A stretch of DNA of 63,365 nucleotides from Acidimicrobiaceae bacterium (GCA_002729765.1 PBYV01000038.1:1-63365); one strand, 5' to 3'. Counted from the stretch's first letter, positions 1 through 9,556 are shown. The notes: generated by a model not told the origin, from the sequence alone. Numbers and translations: made by a program.

Positions 1-137
1 CAACTCTGCTTATAATGCTTGATGCGTTCCTGGGGGAAAGGTGGCGGTCTCTATATGAAGAGGCACTATATGAGAATTACAGATTCCTATCTTTTGGAGA
101 CGCAATGCTTGTACAAAGAGAATTTCTCAGAAAGTAG
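1..137 (+). CDS. queA: QueA C-terminal fragment (tRNA preQ1 ribosyltransferase-isomerase)
   Basis: This is the last 44 codons of the enzyme that moves the ribosyl group of S-adenosylmethionine onto preQ1 at tRNA position 34, giving epoxyqueuosine. Read from base 3, the frame ends at TAG 135-137 and carries the family's closing motif [12 protein letters not shown], with [12 protein letters not shown] before it. The start is outside the window. The stop is 11 nt before tgt, which inserts preQ1 into the same tRNAs, so two consecutive queuosine steps are co-transcribed. The final residues QREFLRK run slightly past the usual end. Identity rests on this short but diagnostic C-terminus. Confidence 0.9.
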   Translation, partial: TLLIMLDAFLGERWRSLYEEALYENYRFLSFGDAMLVQREFLRK

Positions 138-148
138 GCTGATCACTA

Positions 149-1258
149 ATGAGAGCTGACTTTGATTTAGAAAATACGGATGGAGAAGCAAGAACAGGCA
201 CTGTAAGGCTTGTAAATGGCTCCTTTAAAACACCCTGCTTCATGCCTGTAGGTACAAGAGGATCAGTTAGACATTTGTCTTCCTTGGATCTAAAAGACTT
301 AGGGGCTCAGGTGGTTTTAGCAAACACATATCACCTGATGCTCAGACCAGGTGCAGAAATAGTAAAAAATGCTGGAGGCATAGCATCATTTGCAAATTGG
401 ACAGGCTTGACACTAACTGATTCAGGCGGGTACCAGATATTTTCACTTGACCCAAAAATAGACGAAGAGGGCGCGACATTTCGTTCTGTATATGACGGTT
501 CCTTCCACAAACTAACACCAGAAAGTTCTGCTGAAATACAAGCTGACATCGGTGCAGACATTCAGATGGTTTTAGATATCTGTCCTGCTTTGCCAGCACC
601 GGAAGAGACCATAAGAGATTCTGTCGAAATGACTTCAGCGTGGGCCGAGAGAGGAAGAAAAACTTTTATTGACCACCCTGACGCTTCCTCTCGTCAAAGC
701 CAATTCGGCATAGTTCAAGGAGGAGTTAATCCTGAATTAAGAGCTGAGAGTGCAGAACGCACTTTGGAAATTGGTTTTGACGGTTATGCCATTGGAGGGT
801 TGAGCGTTGGTGAAGGTAGAGACGAAATGCTTGATTCAGTCTCAGTAGTAACTGATTTAGTCCCTAAAGACCAACCAAGATATTTCATGGGTTTAGGCGA
901 CCCGGTCGGTTTAGTGAATGTAGTTGAAAGAGGAATAGACATGTTCGATTGTGTTTTGCCAACTCGCTTGGCTAGACACGGTACCGTTTTAACGTCAGAA
1001 GGCAGAATCAACATCGGTAATGCCCGTTTTGCGAAAGACGACGATCCGCTTGATCCTGGGTTTCCTCAAAGTCCTGGAAATCATTGGTCTAGAGCGTATT
1101 TGCGTCATTTGATGGCCACGAATGAACCGACTGGGGCGCGTATTTTGACTTTACACAATCTTGCATGGCTTTTTAATTTTGTGGAACGTATGAGGACTTC
1201 TATAGATGAAAATGAATTTGATAACTTCCGAAAAGAAACTTTAGATATTTGGTCCTAA
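149..1258 (+). CDS. tgt: tRNA-guanine transglycosylase, lacking the usual zinc cysteines
   Basis: This enzyme exchanges guanine 34 of GUN-anticodon tRNAs for preQ1 in queuosine synthesis. At 369 residues it has normal length. The general-base Asp is visible in LTDSGGYQ (D91) and the nucleophile in MFDCVLPTR (D267). The ATG start gives the expected N-terminus and lies 11 nt after queA. One feature is odd: the bacterial family has a CxCxxC zinc site after the conserved DP-DP segment, but here residues 302-312 read DPGFPQSPGNH with no cysteine, although the downstream HNL histidine and the following AYLRHL helix remain. The enzyme may be metal-free or use other ligands; loss of activity cannot be excluded. 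Confidence 0.93.
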   Translation: MRADFDLENTDGEARTGTVRLVNGSFKTPCFMPVGTRGSVRHLSSLDLKDLGAQVVLANTYHLMLRPGAEIVKNAGGIASFANWTGLTLTDSGGYQIFSLDPKIDEEGATFRSVYDGSFHKLTPESSAEIQADIGADIQMVLDICPALPAPEETIRDSVEMTSAWAERGRKTFIDHPDASSRQSQFGIVQGGVNPELRAESAERTLEIGFDGYAIGGLSVGEGRDEMLDSVSVVTDLVPKDQPRYFMGLGDPVGLVNVVERGIDMFDCVLPTRLARHGTVLTSEGRINIGNARFAKDDDPLDPGFPQSPGNHWSRAYLRHLMATNEPTGARILTLHNLAWLFNFVERMRTSIDENEFDNFRKETLDIWS

Positions 1259-1274
1259 GTCATTAAGTCGAGCC

Positions 1275-1304
1275 TTAACATCCTCACTCGGCGTAAACTA
1301 TAAG
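1275..1304 (+). promoter_or_regulatory. Probable sigma-A promoter for yajC-secD-secF-rel
   Basis: TTAACA at 1275-1280 and TATAAG at 1299-1304 are separated by 18 bp; each differs from consensus at one base. It lies in the 76-nt gap between tgt and yajC and would give a leader of about 24 nt. It is the only plausible promoter between queA and the sec genes. This is a sequence match only. Confidence 0.55.
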
Positions 1305-1334
1305 TGTAAGTATTCCCTAAATTAAAGAGCCCAA

Positions 1335-1616
1335 ATGTCTTTTTTGCCACTCATAGTAATCATGTTGTTGATGTACATGTTTCTTATACGACCACAACAA
1401 AAACGTGTTAAAGAACAGCAAGCCTTGGTGAAATCCTTAGCCGCAGGTGACGAAGTATTGCTCAGCTCAGGTATCCATGGAGTGGTTAAAGAAGTTGAGG
1501 AAGAAAGCGGAGTGATATGGCTTGAAGTAGCTCAAGATCTTGAGTTAAAAGTGCTTAGAAGCGCTGTCGACAGAAAATTTCAAACAGATATAGATGAGAG
1601 TTCCTCGGAGGATTAA
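1335..1616 (+). CDS. yajC: Sec translocon accessory protein YajC
   Basis: YajC is a small inner-membrane subunit that associates with SecDF and stimulates Sec-dependent export. The 93-residue product has one N-terminal membrane segment (about residues 3-20), then the family signature FLIRPQQKRVKEQQ, a cytosolic domain with GDEVLLSSGIHG, and an acidic C-terminus. Size and order of parts match the family. It is 20 nt before secD and follows tgt, as in many bacteria (tgt-yajC-secD-secF). A good promoter lies just upstream. Confidence 0.95.
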   Translation: MSFLPLIVIMLLMYMFLIRPQQKRVKEQQALVKSLAAGDEVLLSSGIHGVVKEVEEESGVIWLEVAQDLELKVLRSAVDRKFQTDIDESSSED

Positions 1617-1636
1617 TCCCTGTAGGGAAAACTAGA

Positions 1637-3151
1637 ATGCGTCGACAATTAACTCTCCTTATAGGGATTCTTGCAGTAACTATTGTTTCAATAGTGGGAA
1701 CAGTCCTTTGGAAGAATGAACCTTTACTTGGCCTTGACCTTCAAGGAGGAGTGTCCGTTCGACTCATTGCGACTCAACCAGCAGATGACATCATGCTTGA
1801 TCAGACTGTGGAAATAATACGTAATCGAGTCGATGGCTTAGGAGTAGCGGAACCGGAGATATCCCGTATCGAGGGGGGAGTAATGGTATCGCTTCCGGGT
1901 GTCAAGGATCAAGATAGAGCACTTCAATTAGTTGGAACAACGGCTGAAATGCGATTCCGTCCAGTTTGCAACGTGTTTTCTTCTGTTGGAAATCAAAACG
2001 CAGAAAGTAAAGGCAACGACTATGAGGCTGTTCCTCTAGCATCTTGCGCCAGAGCAATAAACGGAGAAATACAACCAGTTATTGGGATTGATGGATTAAC
2101 CCCAAAGGAAGCAGACCAAGCAAACAATTTCGTTATTTTAAACTCCCAGGATGACCCTGGAGCGAGTTACCTTCTGGGTCCGAGTGTGTTAACAGGAGAC
2201 GCACTCAGTGATGCGGGAGCAGATTTCTACGATTATCAGTGGCAAATAAGTCTTGTTATTAAAGACGGTCAGAATGGTATCGAAGCTTTCAATTCAGTTT
2301 CAGCACAATGTTATATCGGGTCAGAGTCATGCCCAAAACTTCCAGGATTCACGAATGGGCGTCTAGCGATCGTCTTAGATGGAGAAGTTATTACAGCTCC
2401 ACAAATTAGAGCCCCTGAATTTGAAAGAGATGCAATTGTGATTTCAGGAGCCTACGAAAAAGAAGAAGCTGAAAATGTCGCACTTGCTTTGAGGTACGGT
2501 TCTCTTCCCGTTGAACTAGAAGCAGAAAATACTCAACTCGTTTCCGCGACGATAGGAGAAGATTCGCTTGATGCAGGAATCAAAGCTGGGATCATCGGAC
2601 TACTTCTTGTGGCCCTTTTCATGCTGTTCTATTACAGGTTGCTTGGTCTAGTCGCTTTATCAAGTCTGTTAGTTTCAGGGGCTCTTTTGTGGGCAATTGT
2701 CGCTCATTTAGGCACTCAAGAAGGGCTTGCCCTCACACTCGCTGGTATAACAGGAATCATTGTTGCAATAGGCGTCTCAGTTGATTCGAACATAGTTTAT
2801 TTTGAACATCTTAAAGAAGATGTACTTGATGGAAGAACAGCCCGCTCATCAGTTGACCGAGCTTTCCCAATTGCTTTCTCTACGATAGTTAAAGCAGACA
2901 TGGCTTCGCTGATAGGCGCAATTTTGCTTTGGTGGCTCACAGTTGGAGCGGTCAAGGGTTTTGCTTTTTACCTAGGGTTAGCGACTTTACTCGACTTAGT
3001 GGCAACGTATTTTTTTATGGGACCACTCGTGAAGGTGCTTGCCAAAACCGATTGGTTTGCAAACCATCCTAAAAGATTTGGTCTGCCAGCTATCGGGGCA
3101 GTAAGCGAGTCAAGACCAAAGGTCAGTTCACCGTCGGTGGAGACAATATGA
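1637..3151 (+). CDS. secD: Protein translocase subunit SecD
   Basis: SecD with SecF uses the proton motive force to help pull exported proteins out of the SecYEG channel. The 504-residue product has an N-terminal membrane helix (about residues 5-25), the conserved LGLDLQGGVSVRL, a large periplasmic region, and a C-terminal block of about five membrane helices with the family motif GVSVDSNIVYFEHLKED. The periplasmic part has several cysteines and is near the usual size. The ATG follows an AGGGAA-like ribosome site. The stop overlaps the secF start by 4 nt (ATGA), which indicates translational coupling. Confidence 0.96.
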   Translation: MRRQLTLLIGILAVTIVSIVGTVLWKNEPLLGLDLQGGVSVRLIATQPADDIMLDQTVEIIRNRVDGLGVAEPEISRIEGGVMVSLPGVKDQDRALQLVGTTAEMRFRPVCNVFSSVGNQNAESKGNDYEAVPLASCARAINGEIQPVIGIDGLTPKEADQANNFVILNSQDDPGASYLLGPSVLTGDALSDAGADFYDYQWQISLVIKDGQNGIEAFNSVSAQCYIGSESCPKLPGFTNGRLAIVLDGEVITAPQIRAPEFERDAIVISGAYEKEEAENVALALRYGSLPVELEAENTQLVSATIGEDSLDAGIKAGIIGLLLVALFMLFYYRLLGLVALSSLLVSGALLWAIVAHLGTQEGLALTLAGITGIIVAIGVSVDSNIVYFEHLKEDVLDGRTARSSVDRAFPIAFSTIVKADMASLIGAILLWWLTVGAVKGFAFYLGLATLLDLVATYFFMGPLVKVLAKTDWFANHPKRFGLPAIGAVSESRPKVSSPSVETI

Positions 3152-4248
3152 AAACTTTGAAGAGTCTTTACCTAGGAGAAAATCCTGTTAACTTCCCAAA
3201 CTTATGGAAGCGAGCTTTCATTGCTTCAACCGTTGTACTGCTCGTAGGAATAGGTTCCTTCGCTATTCGTGGTCTTAACTTGGGACTTGACTTCGAAGGA
3301 GGAACTTCTTACGAGGTCCGTTCTTCAAATGTGACAGTTTCTGAAACCAGAGAGGTGCTTTCAAGCGTTGGGGCAGCTGATTCGAGAGTGCAGAAAGTAG
3401 GCGATGATTTAACGAGAATCAGATCTGACATAGATGACCCTCAAAAAGCTAATGAACTCAGAGAACTTCTAGAAAATCGCATAGGGGAAGTGGAGACATT
3501 TGAACAGGTTGGTCCAACTTGGGGGTCGGATGTAACAAATAAAGCTATAAAAGCACTGCTCGTATTTTTTGCTGTAGTAGCTGTGTATCTTACGATTCGT
3601 CTTGAATGGAAAATGGCGTTTGGAGCATTAGTAGCAGTAATTCACGACATTATTATTAGCGTTGGCGTGTACTCATTTTTCCAATTTGAAATAACGCCCG
3701 CCACGGTAGTTGCTTTTCTCACAATCATGGGTTATTCCCTCTATGACACAATTGTCGTCTATGACAAAGTCAGAGAAATCACAGGGAGATTAGGGGCAAC
3801 TGAAAAGTATTCTTACACAGAGATGATGAATTTGGCGCTTAACAGAGTGGCAATGAGGTCAATAAATACAAGTATTTCTTCAGCTTTACCAGTGCTTTCA
3901 TTGCTTGTGATCGGTGCTTTCATAATGGGTGCAACTACTTTGCAGGAATTTAGTGTTGCATTATTGGTAGGGATACTGGTTGGTTCATATTCTTCAATCT
4001 TTCTTGCATCTTCATTAGTTTCCAGACTTAAGGAAAGAGAAGAAAGATGGCAACAAGTAAGAAACAGACTTGGACAAAAGGGAATTAAGTACGAGACGGT
4101 TCGAAAAATTGACAGGCAAGAAGCATCTAAACCAGAGTTGAAGAAAAAAGAACGCATCGAAGGAGTTAGAGGCCCGGCACGTGGGCGTCCCGCTCCCTTG
4201 CAGAACTCCGGAGCAATCCCTCCAAGACCTCGTAAGAAGCGTAGATAA
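3148..4248 (+). CDS. secF: Protein translocase subunit SecF
   Basis: This is the partner of SecD in the proton-driven export motor. The 366 residues contain an N-terminal helix (about 24-42), the LGLDFEGGTSYEV motif, a short periplasmic domain, and membrane helices with GYSLYDTIVVYDKVRE, the SecF counterpart of the SecD helix-4 motif. The C-terminal tail beyond residue 300 is long and very basic, ending in PRPRKKRR, as in many actinobacterial SecF proteins, and probably lies in the cytoplasm. The start overlaps secD by 4 nt and the stop abuts rel directly, so all three are likely read as one unit. Confidence 0.96.
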   Translation: MKTLKSLYLGENPVNFPNLWKRAFIASTVVLLVGIGSFAIRGLNLGLDFEGGTSYEVRSSNVTVSETREVLSSVGAADSRVQKVGDDLTRIRSDIDDPQKANELRELLENRIGEVETFEQVGPTWGSDVTNKAIKALLVFFAVVAVYLTIRLEWKMAFGALVAVIHDIIISVGVYSFFQFEITPATVVAFLTIMGYSLYDTIVVYDKVREITGRLGATEKYSYTEMMNLALNRVAMRSINTSISSALPVLSLLVIGAFIMGATTLQEFSVALLVGILVGSYSSIFLASSLVSRLKEREERWQQVRNRLGQKGIKYETVRKIDRQEASKPELKKKERIEGVRGPARGRPAPLQNSGAIPPRPRKKRR

Positions 4249-6495
4249 ATGGTAGCGACACGTCGAGTTGTTCCATGGCGCCGTCGAGCTTCAGGAAAAA
4301 GTGATGAAACAGCGGCTTTAGTAGACGCCTATCTGGAACGTCACCCAAAAGGCGACGTTGCGTTAATAGAGCGTGCATATAAAACAGCTGTACTTGCACA
4401 TGAGGGACAAACCCGTAAGTCTGGAGAGCCCTACGTCCATCACCCTCTAGCCGTAGCTACTATCGTCGCCCATCAAGGCCTTGATGATGTCACCATAGGA
4501 GCAGCTTTACTCCATGACGCGATAGAAGACACAGAGATAGATCTAACAGACCTTGAAAGAGATTTCGGCACTGAAGTCGCGAGCATCGTTGATGGGGTCA
4601 CAAAACTAGACAGAATTAATTTTGATTCCCGTGAAGATCAACAAGCAGCAAGTATGAGGAAAATGCTTGTAGCAGTAGCAAAAGATTTGAGAGTGTTAGT
4701 AATAAAACTTGCTGACCGTCTGCATAACATGCGAACCCTCGCAGCTCTGCCGGAATTCAAACAAGAAAGAACAGCTAGGGAAACTCTTGACATATATGCC
4801 CCGCTAGCTAATCGGTTAGGGATGCAAGACGTAAAAGTACAGTTGGAGGATCTCTCATTAGCAACACTTCATCCAAAGCGCTACAGCGAAATTGCACAAA
4901 TGGTCCAGGATCGTGCCCCGGAAAGAGATATGTACCTTACGCAATTAGTTGCAAATGTGAAAGAACGTTTCAATGATATGGGTATCAAGGCGGACGTGTC
5001 GGGAAGACCTAAGCACCTTTGGAGCATTTACGAAAAAATGATTGTTAAAGGAAGACCATTTGAGGAAATATATGACCTTGTGGGAATCCGAGTGATACTC
5101 GAAAACGTAAGAGATTGCTACGCGGCTCTCGGAACAATTCACGCGACTTGGAAACCTGTCCAAGGCCGCTTCAAAGACTACATCGCAATGCCAAAATTCA
5201 ACCTTTACCAGTCATTACACACCACTGTTATAGGTCCGCAAGCGAAACAAGCAGAATTTCAGATCAGAACCCGAGAAATGCATCAACGTGCTGAGTTCGG
5301 AATTGCTTCACATTGGGATTATAAAATCAAAAGCCCTTCAGATGAGATGGAATGGCTGGGGCGAATGGTTGAGTGGCAAGAAGAAACAGCTGATCCGAAT
5401 GCTTTTATGGCGAACCTTAAGACAGACCTCGAACAGGATGAGGTTTATATTTTTACGCCTAAAGGAGATGTCGTCACGCTTCCAATTGGATCGACTCCAG
5501 TTGATTTCGCATATTCAATACATACAGAAGTTGGTCATAGATGTGTTGGAGCAAAAGTAGAAGGACGACTAGTGCCTCTTGACACTCGATTAGCTTCCGG
5601 TCAGACCGTTGAAATAGTAGCGTCGAAGCAGAGTGAAGCTGCTCCTAGTAAAGACTGGCTTCAGTTCGTGGCATCACATCGTTCGGCAAGCAAAATAAGA
5701 CAGTGGTATTCGCAGGAACGACGAAGCGAAGCGATTGATATGGGACATGATGACCTTGTCAAAGAATTGAGAAGAGCCGATTTACCAGTTAAGGAAACGT
5801 TAGACGGCGAGACACTCGTAACAGTTGCAAATGATCTTAACTATGCAGACCTTGACGCTTTGTTTGCTGCAATTGGCGAACATCATGTTTCAGCTCGTTC
5901 AGTCATAGGAAAAATTGAAAAAGAATTGGATGAATCAGAACCGGGACGCTTTAAGGAACAGGCAACAGTTTTCCAACCACAAAGAGAACGAAGGGACTCT
6001 ACAAAAGTAGGTGTCCACGTTGAAGGTTTCAGCGATCTAATGATTCGTTTATCACGATGCTGTACGCCAGTGCCACCAGATGAAATTATTGGTTTTGTTA
6101 CAAAAGGGCGTGGTGTTTCTGTGCATCGAAGCGACTGCGCAAATGCTTCATCGTTATCGTTAGATCAACCAGATCGACTAATTGAGGTTGAGTGGGATGA
6201 ACATTTAGAAGGGTATTTTGTTGCTTCTGTCGAGATAAAAGCTCTTGATCGCCCTGGATTGTTAAGAGATATAGGTGATGTGATGTCAGAAAATCAGGTG
6301 AATGTAATAGGAGTTGAAACTTCAACGAATATTTCTGATCGAGTAGCACGAATGCGTTTTGATTTTGAGATAAGCGACCCAACACACCTTAATAGGCTTA
6401 TTTATGTGATACGTGAAATCGATTCCGTGTATGACATATACCGGATTGTTCCCGGGGGAGATGAACAACAAATTTTAAGTGGCAGTGACAACTAG
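4249..6495 (+). CDS. rel: Bifunctional (p)ppGpp synthetase/hydrolase Rel
   Basis: Rel makes and degrades the stringent-response alarmone (p)ppGpp. At 748 residues it has the complete long-RSH layout: an HD hydrolase domain with YVHHPLAVA and LLHDAIEDT, the helical link with RLHNMRTL, a synthetase domain with GRFKDYIAMPK and YQSLHTTVIGP, a TGS domain (YIFTPKGDV), a Cys-containing zinc-finger region (LSRCCTPVPPDEI), and a C-terminal ACT domain. The RFKD (RxKD) motif and intact HD residues are those of bifunctional enzymes, not synthesis-only RelA. The ATG immediately follows the secF stop. A basic N-terminus (RRVVPWRRR) precedes the HD domain. Confidence 0.95.
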   Translation: MVATRRVVPWRRRASGKSDETAALVDAYLERHPKGDVALIERAYKTAVLAHEGQTRKSGEPYVHHPLAVATIVAHQGLDDVTIGAALLHDAIEDTEIDLTDLERDFGTEVASIVDGVTKLDRINFDSREDQQAASMRKMLVAVAKDLRVLVIKLADRLHNMRTLAALPEFKQERTARETLDIYAPLANRLGMQDVKVQLEDLSLATLHPKRYSEIAQMVQDRAPERDMYLTQLVANVKERFNDMGIKADVSGRPKHLWSIYEKMIVKGRPFEEIYDLVGIRVILENVRDCYAALGTIHATWKPVQGRFKDYIAMPKFNLYQSLHTTVIGPQAKQAEFQIRTREMHQRAEFGIASHWDYKIKSPSDEMEWLGRMVEWQEETADPNAFMANLKTDLEQDEVYIFTPKGDVVTLPIGSTPVDFAYSIHTEVGHRCVGAKVEGRLVPLDTRLASGQTVEIVASKQSEAAPSKDWLQFVASHRSASKIRQWYSQERRSEAIDMGHDDLVKELRRADLPVKETLDGETLVTVANDLNYADLDALFAAIGEHHVSARSVIGKIEKELDESEPGRFKEQATVFQPQRERRDSTKVGVHVEGFSDLMIRLSRCCTPVPPDEIIGFVTKGRGVSVHRSDCANASSLSLDQPDRLIEVEWDEHLEGYFVASVEIKALDRPGLLRDIGDVMSENQVNVIGVETSTNISDRVARMRFDFEISDPTHLNRLIYVIREIDSVYDIYRIVPGGDEQQILSGSDN

Positions 6496-6506
6496 GCCAA
6501 TAATAG

Positions 6507-6512
6507 TAACCT
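6507..6512 (+). promoter_or_regulatory. -10-like element of a probable leaderless hisS transcript
   Basis: TAACCT ends 7 nt before the GTG of hisS, the distance expected if transcription starts at the start codon. No Shine-Dalgarno sequence is visible before hisS. No convincing -35 is present, so support is positional and comes from the same pattern before other genes here. Confidence 0.35.
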
Positions 6513-6519
6513 CGTTCTT

Positions 6520-7779
6520 GTGAAGGATTCCGTTTACCGTGCCCCTAAAGGCACCCGAGATTTAGTTTGGCCAGATTCTGAACGAAGGCGTTCATTTATA
6601 GATTTGTTTTCAGGAATTGCTAGTAGCGCCGGTTATGCAGAAATAGTTCCACCAATGTTCGAACACATAGAGGTTTTCCAACGGCTTGGTGATGGTACAG
6701 ATGTTGTAAGAAAAGAAATGTACAACTTCGAAGACAAAGGTGGGAGAAATATAGCTTTAAGACCTGAACAAACAGCTTCGATTGTTCGATCTTACGCAGA
6801 GCATCGCCCATCTTTACCATGGAAGGTTTGGTACGCGGGACCCAACTTTCGATATGAAAGGGCGCAAAAAGGTCGATTCAGACAGTTTGATCAAGTAGGC
6901 GTCGAAGCATTAGGGACAGACGATCCATATTTAGATGTAGAAGTTATAGCTATCGCTTGGAGATTTTATGAAGCTCTAGGTCTCAAACAAGTGAACCTTT
7001 TATTGAATTCTGTCGGAACTACCCAAGACCGAACAAGGTATGTGGAAGCTTTAAGAGAATACTTAGAAAAACGAAAGGATGACCTCTCAACTGAGACGCA
7101 AGAGACCCTTACTTCTAATCCGTTAAGAGTTTTAGATTCCAAACGTGCTGAAGATATCGAAGTAATTTCTGAAGCACCCAGTATTCTCGAACACCTGTCT
7201 GCTGAAGCAAACAGTCATTTCAACAAGGTTCAAGAAGGTTTACAGAAATTGAAAATACCCTACTCGGTAACGCCGAATCTTGTTAGAGGTCTCGACTATT
7301 ACGTCCAAACTACTTTTGAGTTCACAACCAAAAGCATTGATGCAGCGCAGGATGCAATTGGAGGCGGAGGTCGTTATGACGGTTTAGCCGCAGAAATGGG
7401 AGCTCCAGAAACACCTGGAGTCGGTTTCGCTCTAGGTTTAGACAGAACCTTAATGGCTTGCGAAGCAGAGAAAACTTTCATAGGGCAAGAACAGTTATTA
7501 CAAATTTACGTCGTAGATACAACTGGTGGAGAAAACTCACTAGTCATTACAGATCAGTTGAGACAAAAAGGTTTTAAGGTCGATAGATCTTTCGGAGACC
7601 GCTCAATGAAAGCCCAGATGAAAGCAGCGGATAAAAGTGGAGCAAAAATTGCGTTAATCATCGGAGAGGATGAAGTGGAAAAAGGAGTTGTTACGATTCG
7701 AGACCTAAGAGGCGAAGAAGGTCAAGAAGAAATAGCCTCAGATTCAATAATTGCCAATCTTGAAAAGAGACTCGGATGA
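6520..7779 (+). CDS. hisS: Histidine-tRNA ligase
   Basis: This class II synthetase charges tRNA-His. The 419-residue length is typical. It shows motif 2 in the form GPNFRYERAQKGRFRQF, the histidine-specific LVRGLDYYVQTTFEF, the glycine loop GGGGRYDGL and motif 3 GVGFALGLDRTL, followed by an anticodon-binding domain. The GTG start gives the expected N-terminus VYRAPKGTRD a few residues in. No ribosome site precedes it, while a -10-like TAACCT sits 7 nt upstream, so the message may be leaderless. Its stop overlaps aspS by 4 nt, a usual partner arrangement. Confidence 0.95.
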   Translation: MKDSVYRAPKGTRDLVWPDSERRRSFIDLFSGIASSAGYAEIVPPMFEHIEVFQRLGDGTDVVRKEMYNFEDKGGRNIALRPEQTASIVRSYAEHRPSLPWKVWYAGPNFRYERAQKGRFRQFDQVGVEALGTDDPYLDVEVIAIAWRFYEALGLKQVNLLLNSVGTTQDRTRYVEALREYLEKRKDDLSTETQETLTSNPLRVLDSKRAEDIEVISEAPSILEHLSAEANSHFNKVQEGLQKLKIPYSVTPNLVRGLDYYVQTTFEFTTKSIDAAQDAIGGGGRYDGLAAEMGAPETPGVGFALGLDRTLMACEAEKTFIGQEQLLQIYVVDTTGGENSLVITDQLRQKGFKVDRSFGDRSMKAQMKAADKSGAKIALIIGEDEVEKGVVTIRDLRGEEGQEEIASDSIIANLEKRLG

Positions 7780-9515
7780 CAAACTATGAAACCTCTATGC
7801 GATCACATAGATGCGGAGATCTTCGAGTTGACGATGTAGGAAAAGAAGTAACACTATGCGGTTGGGTTGGCCGGCGCAGAGAACACGGCGAACACCTTGC
7901 ATTTATAGATTTGCGAGATCGAAGCGGAGTTATTCAAGTTGTGGTTCAAGGGGCTGCAGATTTGCGCTCAGAGTATGTTCTTCAAGTAACAGGAACAGTC
8001 AGGGAAAGACCGTCTGAGACCGTAAATGATTCGTTGGACACGGGAGGCATAGAGGTTGAAGGTTCTGAAATCATAGTTCTAGCAGAATCCGAACCTCCAC
8101 CGTTTCCAATAGATGACAGAACGGATGTAGATGAAGTTTTAAGACTTAGACATCGATACGTAGATCTGAGAAGAAACAGACTTCAAAATAATTTACAATC
8201 ACGTGCACTGGTAACGAGCTCTGTTCGAAAAGCAATGGAAGAACAAGGCTTTATGGAAGTTGAAACCCCGATGCTTGTAGCTAGTACCCCCGAAGGGGCT
8301 AGAGACTTTGTGGTTCCATCACGAAAAGACCCAGGTTCTTTTTATGCCCTTCCACAAAGTCCTCAGATCTTCAAACAACTCTGCATGCTTGGGGGTGTAG
8401 ATAGGTACTACCAAATAGCTAGATGTCTTAGAGATGAAGACCTAAGAGCAGACAGACAATATGAGTTCATGCAACTAGACATTGAAGCAAGTTTTGTGAA
8501 TGGTGAAGATATAAGAAACATAGTTTCTTCAGCAGTTGCTGTGGCTGCAGAGGCTGTAACCGGCGAAAAAATAACCACAATCCCGTCAATTACATGGCAA
8601 GAGGCAATGGAACGCTTCGGTTCAGACAAACCAGACATACGATTCGGTCTCGAACTGGTTGAACTCACAGACCTTTTCAAAAGTACCGAGTTCAGAGCTT
8701 TCCAAGCACCTTGTGTAAAGGGGATACGTGTTCCAGGAGGAGCAGAATTTTCAAGAAGCAGATTAGACGAACTAACTGATAAATCTCAGAATTGGGGCGC
8801 TAAAGGCCTAGCTTGGATAAAAATAGAAAACTCTGAAATGGTTTCGCCTATAGCCAAGTTTCTTTCAGAGGAAGAAAAATCCTCTCTTATGTCTGAGATG
8901 TCTGGCGAAGAAGGCGATCTTTTACTCCTGGTAGCTGACGAATGGTCTACCGCTTGCCATGTTCTAGGTCTAGTGAGATTAGAAATAGGAAGACCACCAA
9001 TAAATGAAGGCGGATTTCATTTCCTCTGGGTCATAGATTTCCCCTTATTTGAAGGCACTGACGAAAATGGAAATCCATCTTCTTCACACCATCCATTTAC
9101 GATGCCGCATAAAGACGACCTAGCTCTTTTGGAAGATGGCAAAACCGAAGGTATCCGGTCACTAGCTTACGACTTGGTTTTGAATGGCTGGGAACTCGGA
9201 TCCGGAAGTGTGAGGATACACAGGCAAGACATTCAGCAAAGAATCTTTACTGCACTTGGGATAGAGCCGGACGAAGCGAGAAAACGATTTGGTTTCTTAT
9301 TGGATGCATTTAAATTCGGGGCACCACCACACGCTGGTTTTGCCGTTGGACTAGATCGACTAACAGCGATTCTTGTAGGAGAAGAGAATATCCGTGAAGT
9401 CATAGCATTCCCTAAGACTCAATCAGGTTCAGATCCGCTTACCAGTGCACCATTGCCCATAGACGATCGACACTTGAAGGAACTTGGTTTGAAAGTTTTA
9501 CCTCCATCGACATGA
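7776..9515 (+). CDS. aspS: Aspartate-tRNA ligase (bacterial type)
   Basis: This class II synthetase charges tRNA-Asp, and possibly tRNA-Asn if an amidotransferase is present elsewhere. The 579 residues hold an N-terminal OB-fold anticodon domain (CGWVGRRREHG), class II motif 2 (YYQIARCLRDEDLRADRQ), the bacterial GAD insertion, and motif 3 (AGFAVGLDRLTAILV). The length fits the long bacterial form. The ATG overlaps the hisS stop (ATGA); a second in-frame ATG seven codons on could also serve, since the conserved part starts at MRSHRCG. Specificity for Asp alone cannot be judged from sequence. Confidence 0.95.
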   Translation: MTNYETSMRSHRCGDLRVDDVGKEVTLCGWVGRRREHGEHLAFIDLRDRSGVIQVVVQGAADLRSEYVLQVTGTVRERPSETVNDSLDTGGIEVEGSEIIVLAESEPPPFPIDDRTDVDEVLRLRHRYVDLRRNRLQNNLQSRALVTSSVRKAMEEQGFMEVETPMLVASTPEGARDFVVPSRKDPGSFYALPQSPQIFKQLCMLGGVDRYYQIARCLRDEDLRADRQYEFMQLDIEASFVNGEDIRNIVSSAVAVAAEAVTGEKITTIPSITWQEAMERFGSDKPDIRFGLELVELTDLFKSTEFRAFQAPCVKGIRVPGGAEFSRSRLDELTDKSQNWGAKGLAWIKIENSEMVSPIAKFLSEEEKSSLMSEMSGEEGDLLLLVADEWSTACHVLGLVRLEIGRPPINEGGFHFLWVIDFPLFEGTDENGNPSSSHHPFTMPHKDDLALLEDGKTEGIRSLAYDLVLNGWELGSGSVRIHRQDIQQRIFTALGIEPDEARKRFGFLLDAFKFGAPPHAGFAVGLDRLTAILVGEENIREVIAFPKTQSGSDPLTSAPLPIDDRHLKELGLKVLPPST

Positions 9516-9543
9516 GATGACTAATTGATCTGTAGAACTCAAC

Positions 9544-9549
9544 TAGGTT
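9544..9549 (+). promoter_or_regulatory. -10-like element of a probable leaderless rarA transcript
   Basis: TAGGTT lies 7 nt before the GTG start of rarA in the 41-nt gap after aspS. There is no Shine-Dalgarno sequence and no clear -35. The spacing fits transcription starting at the start codon. Confidence 0.3.
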
Positions 9550-9556
9550 CTATTAG

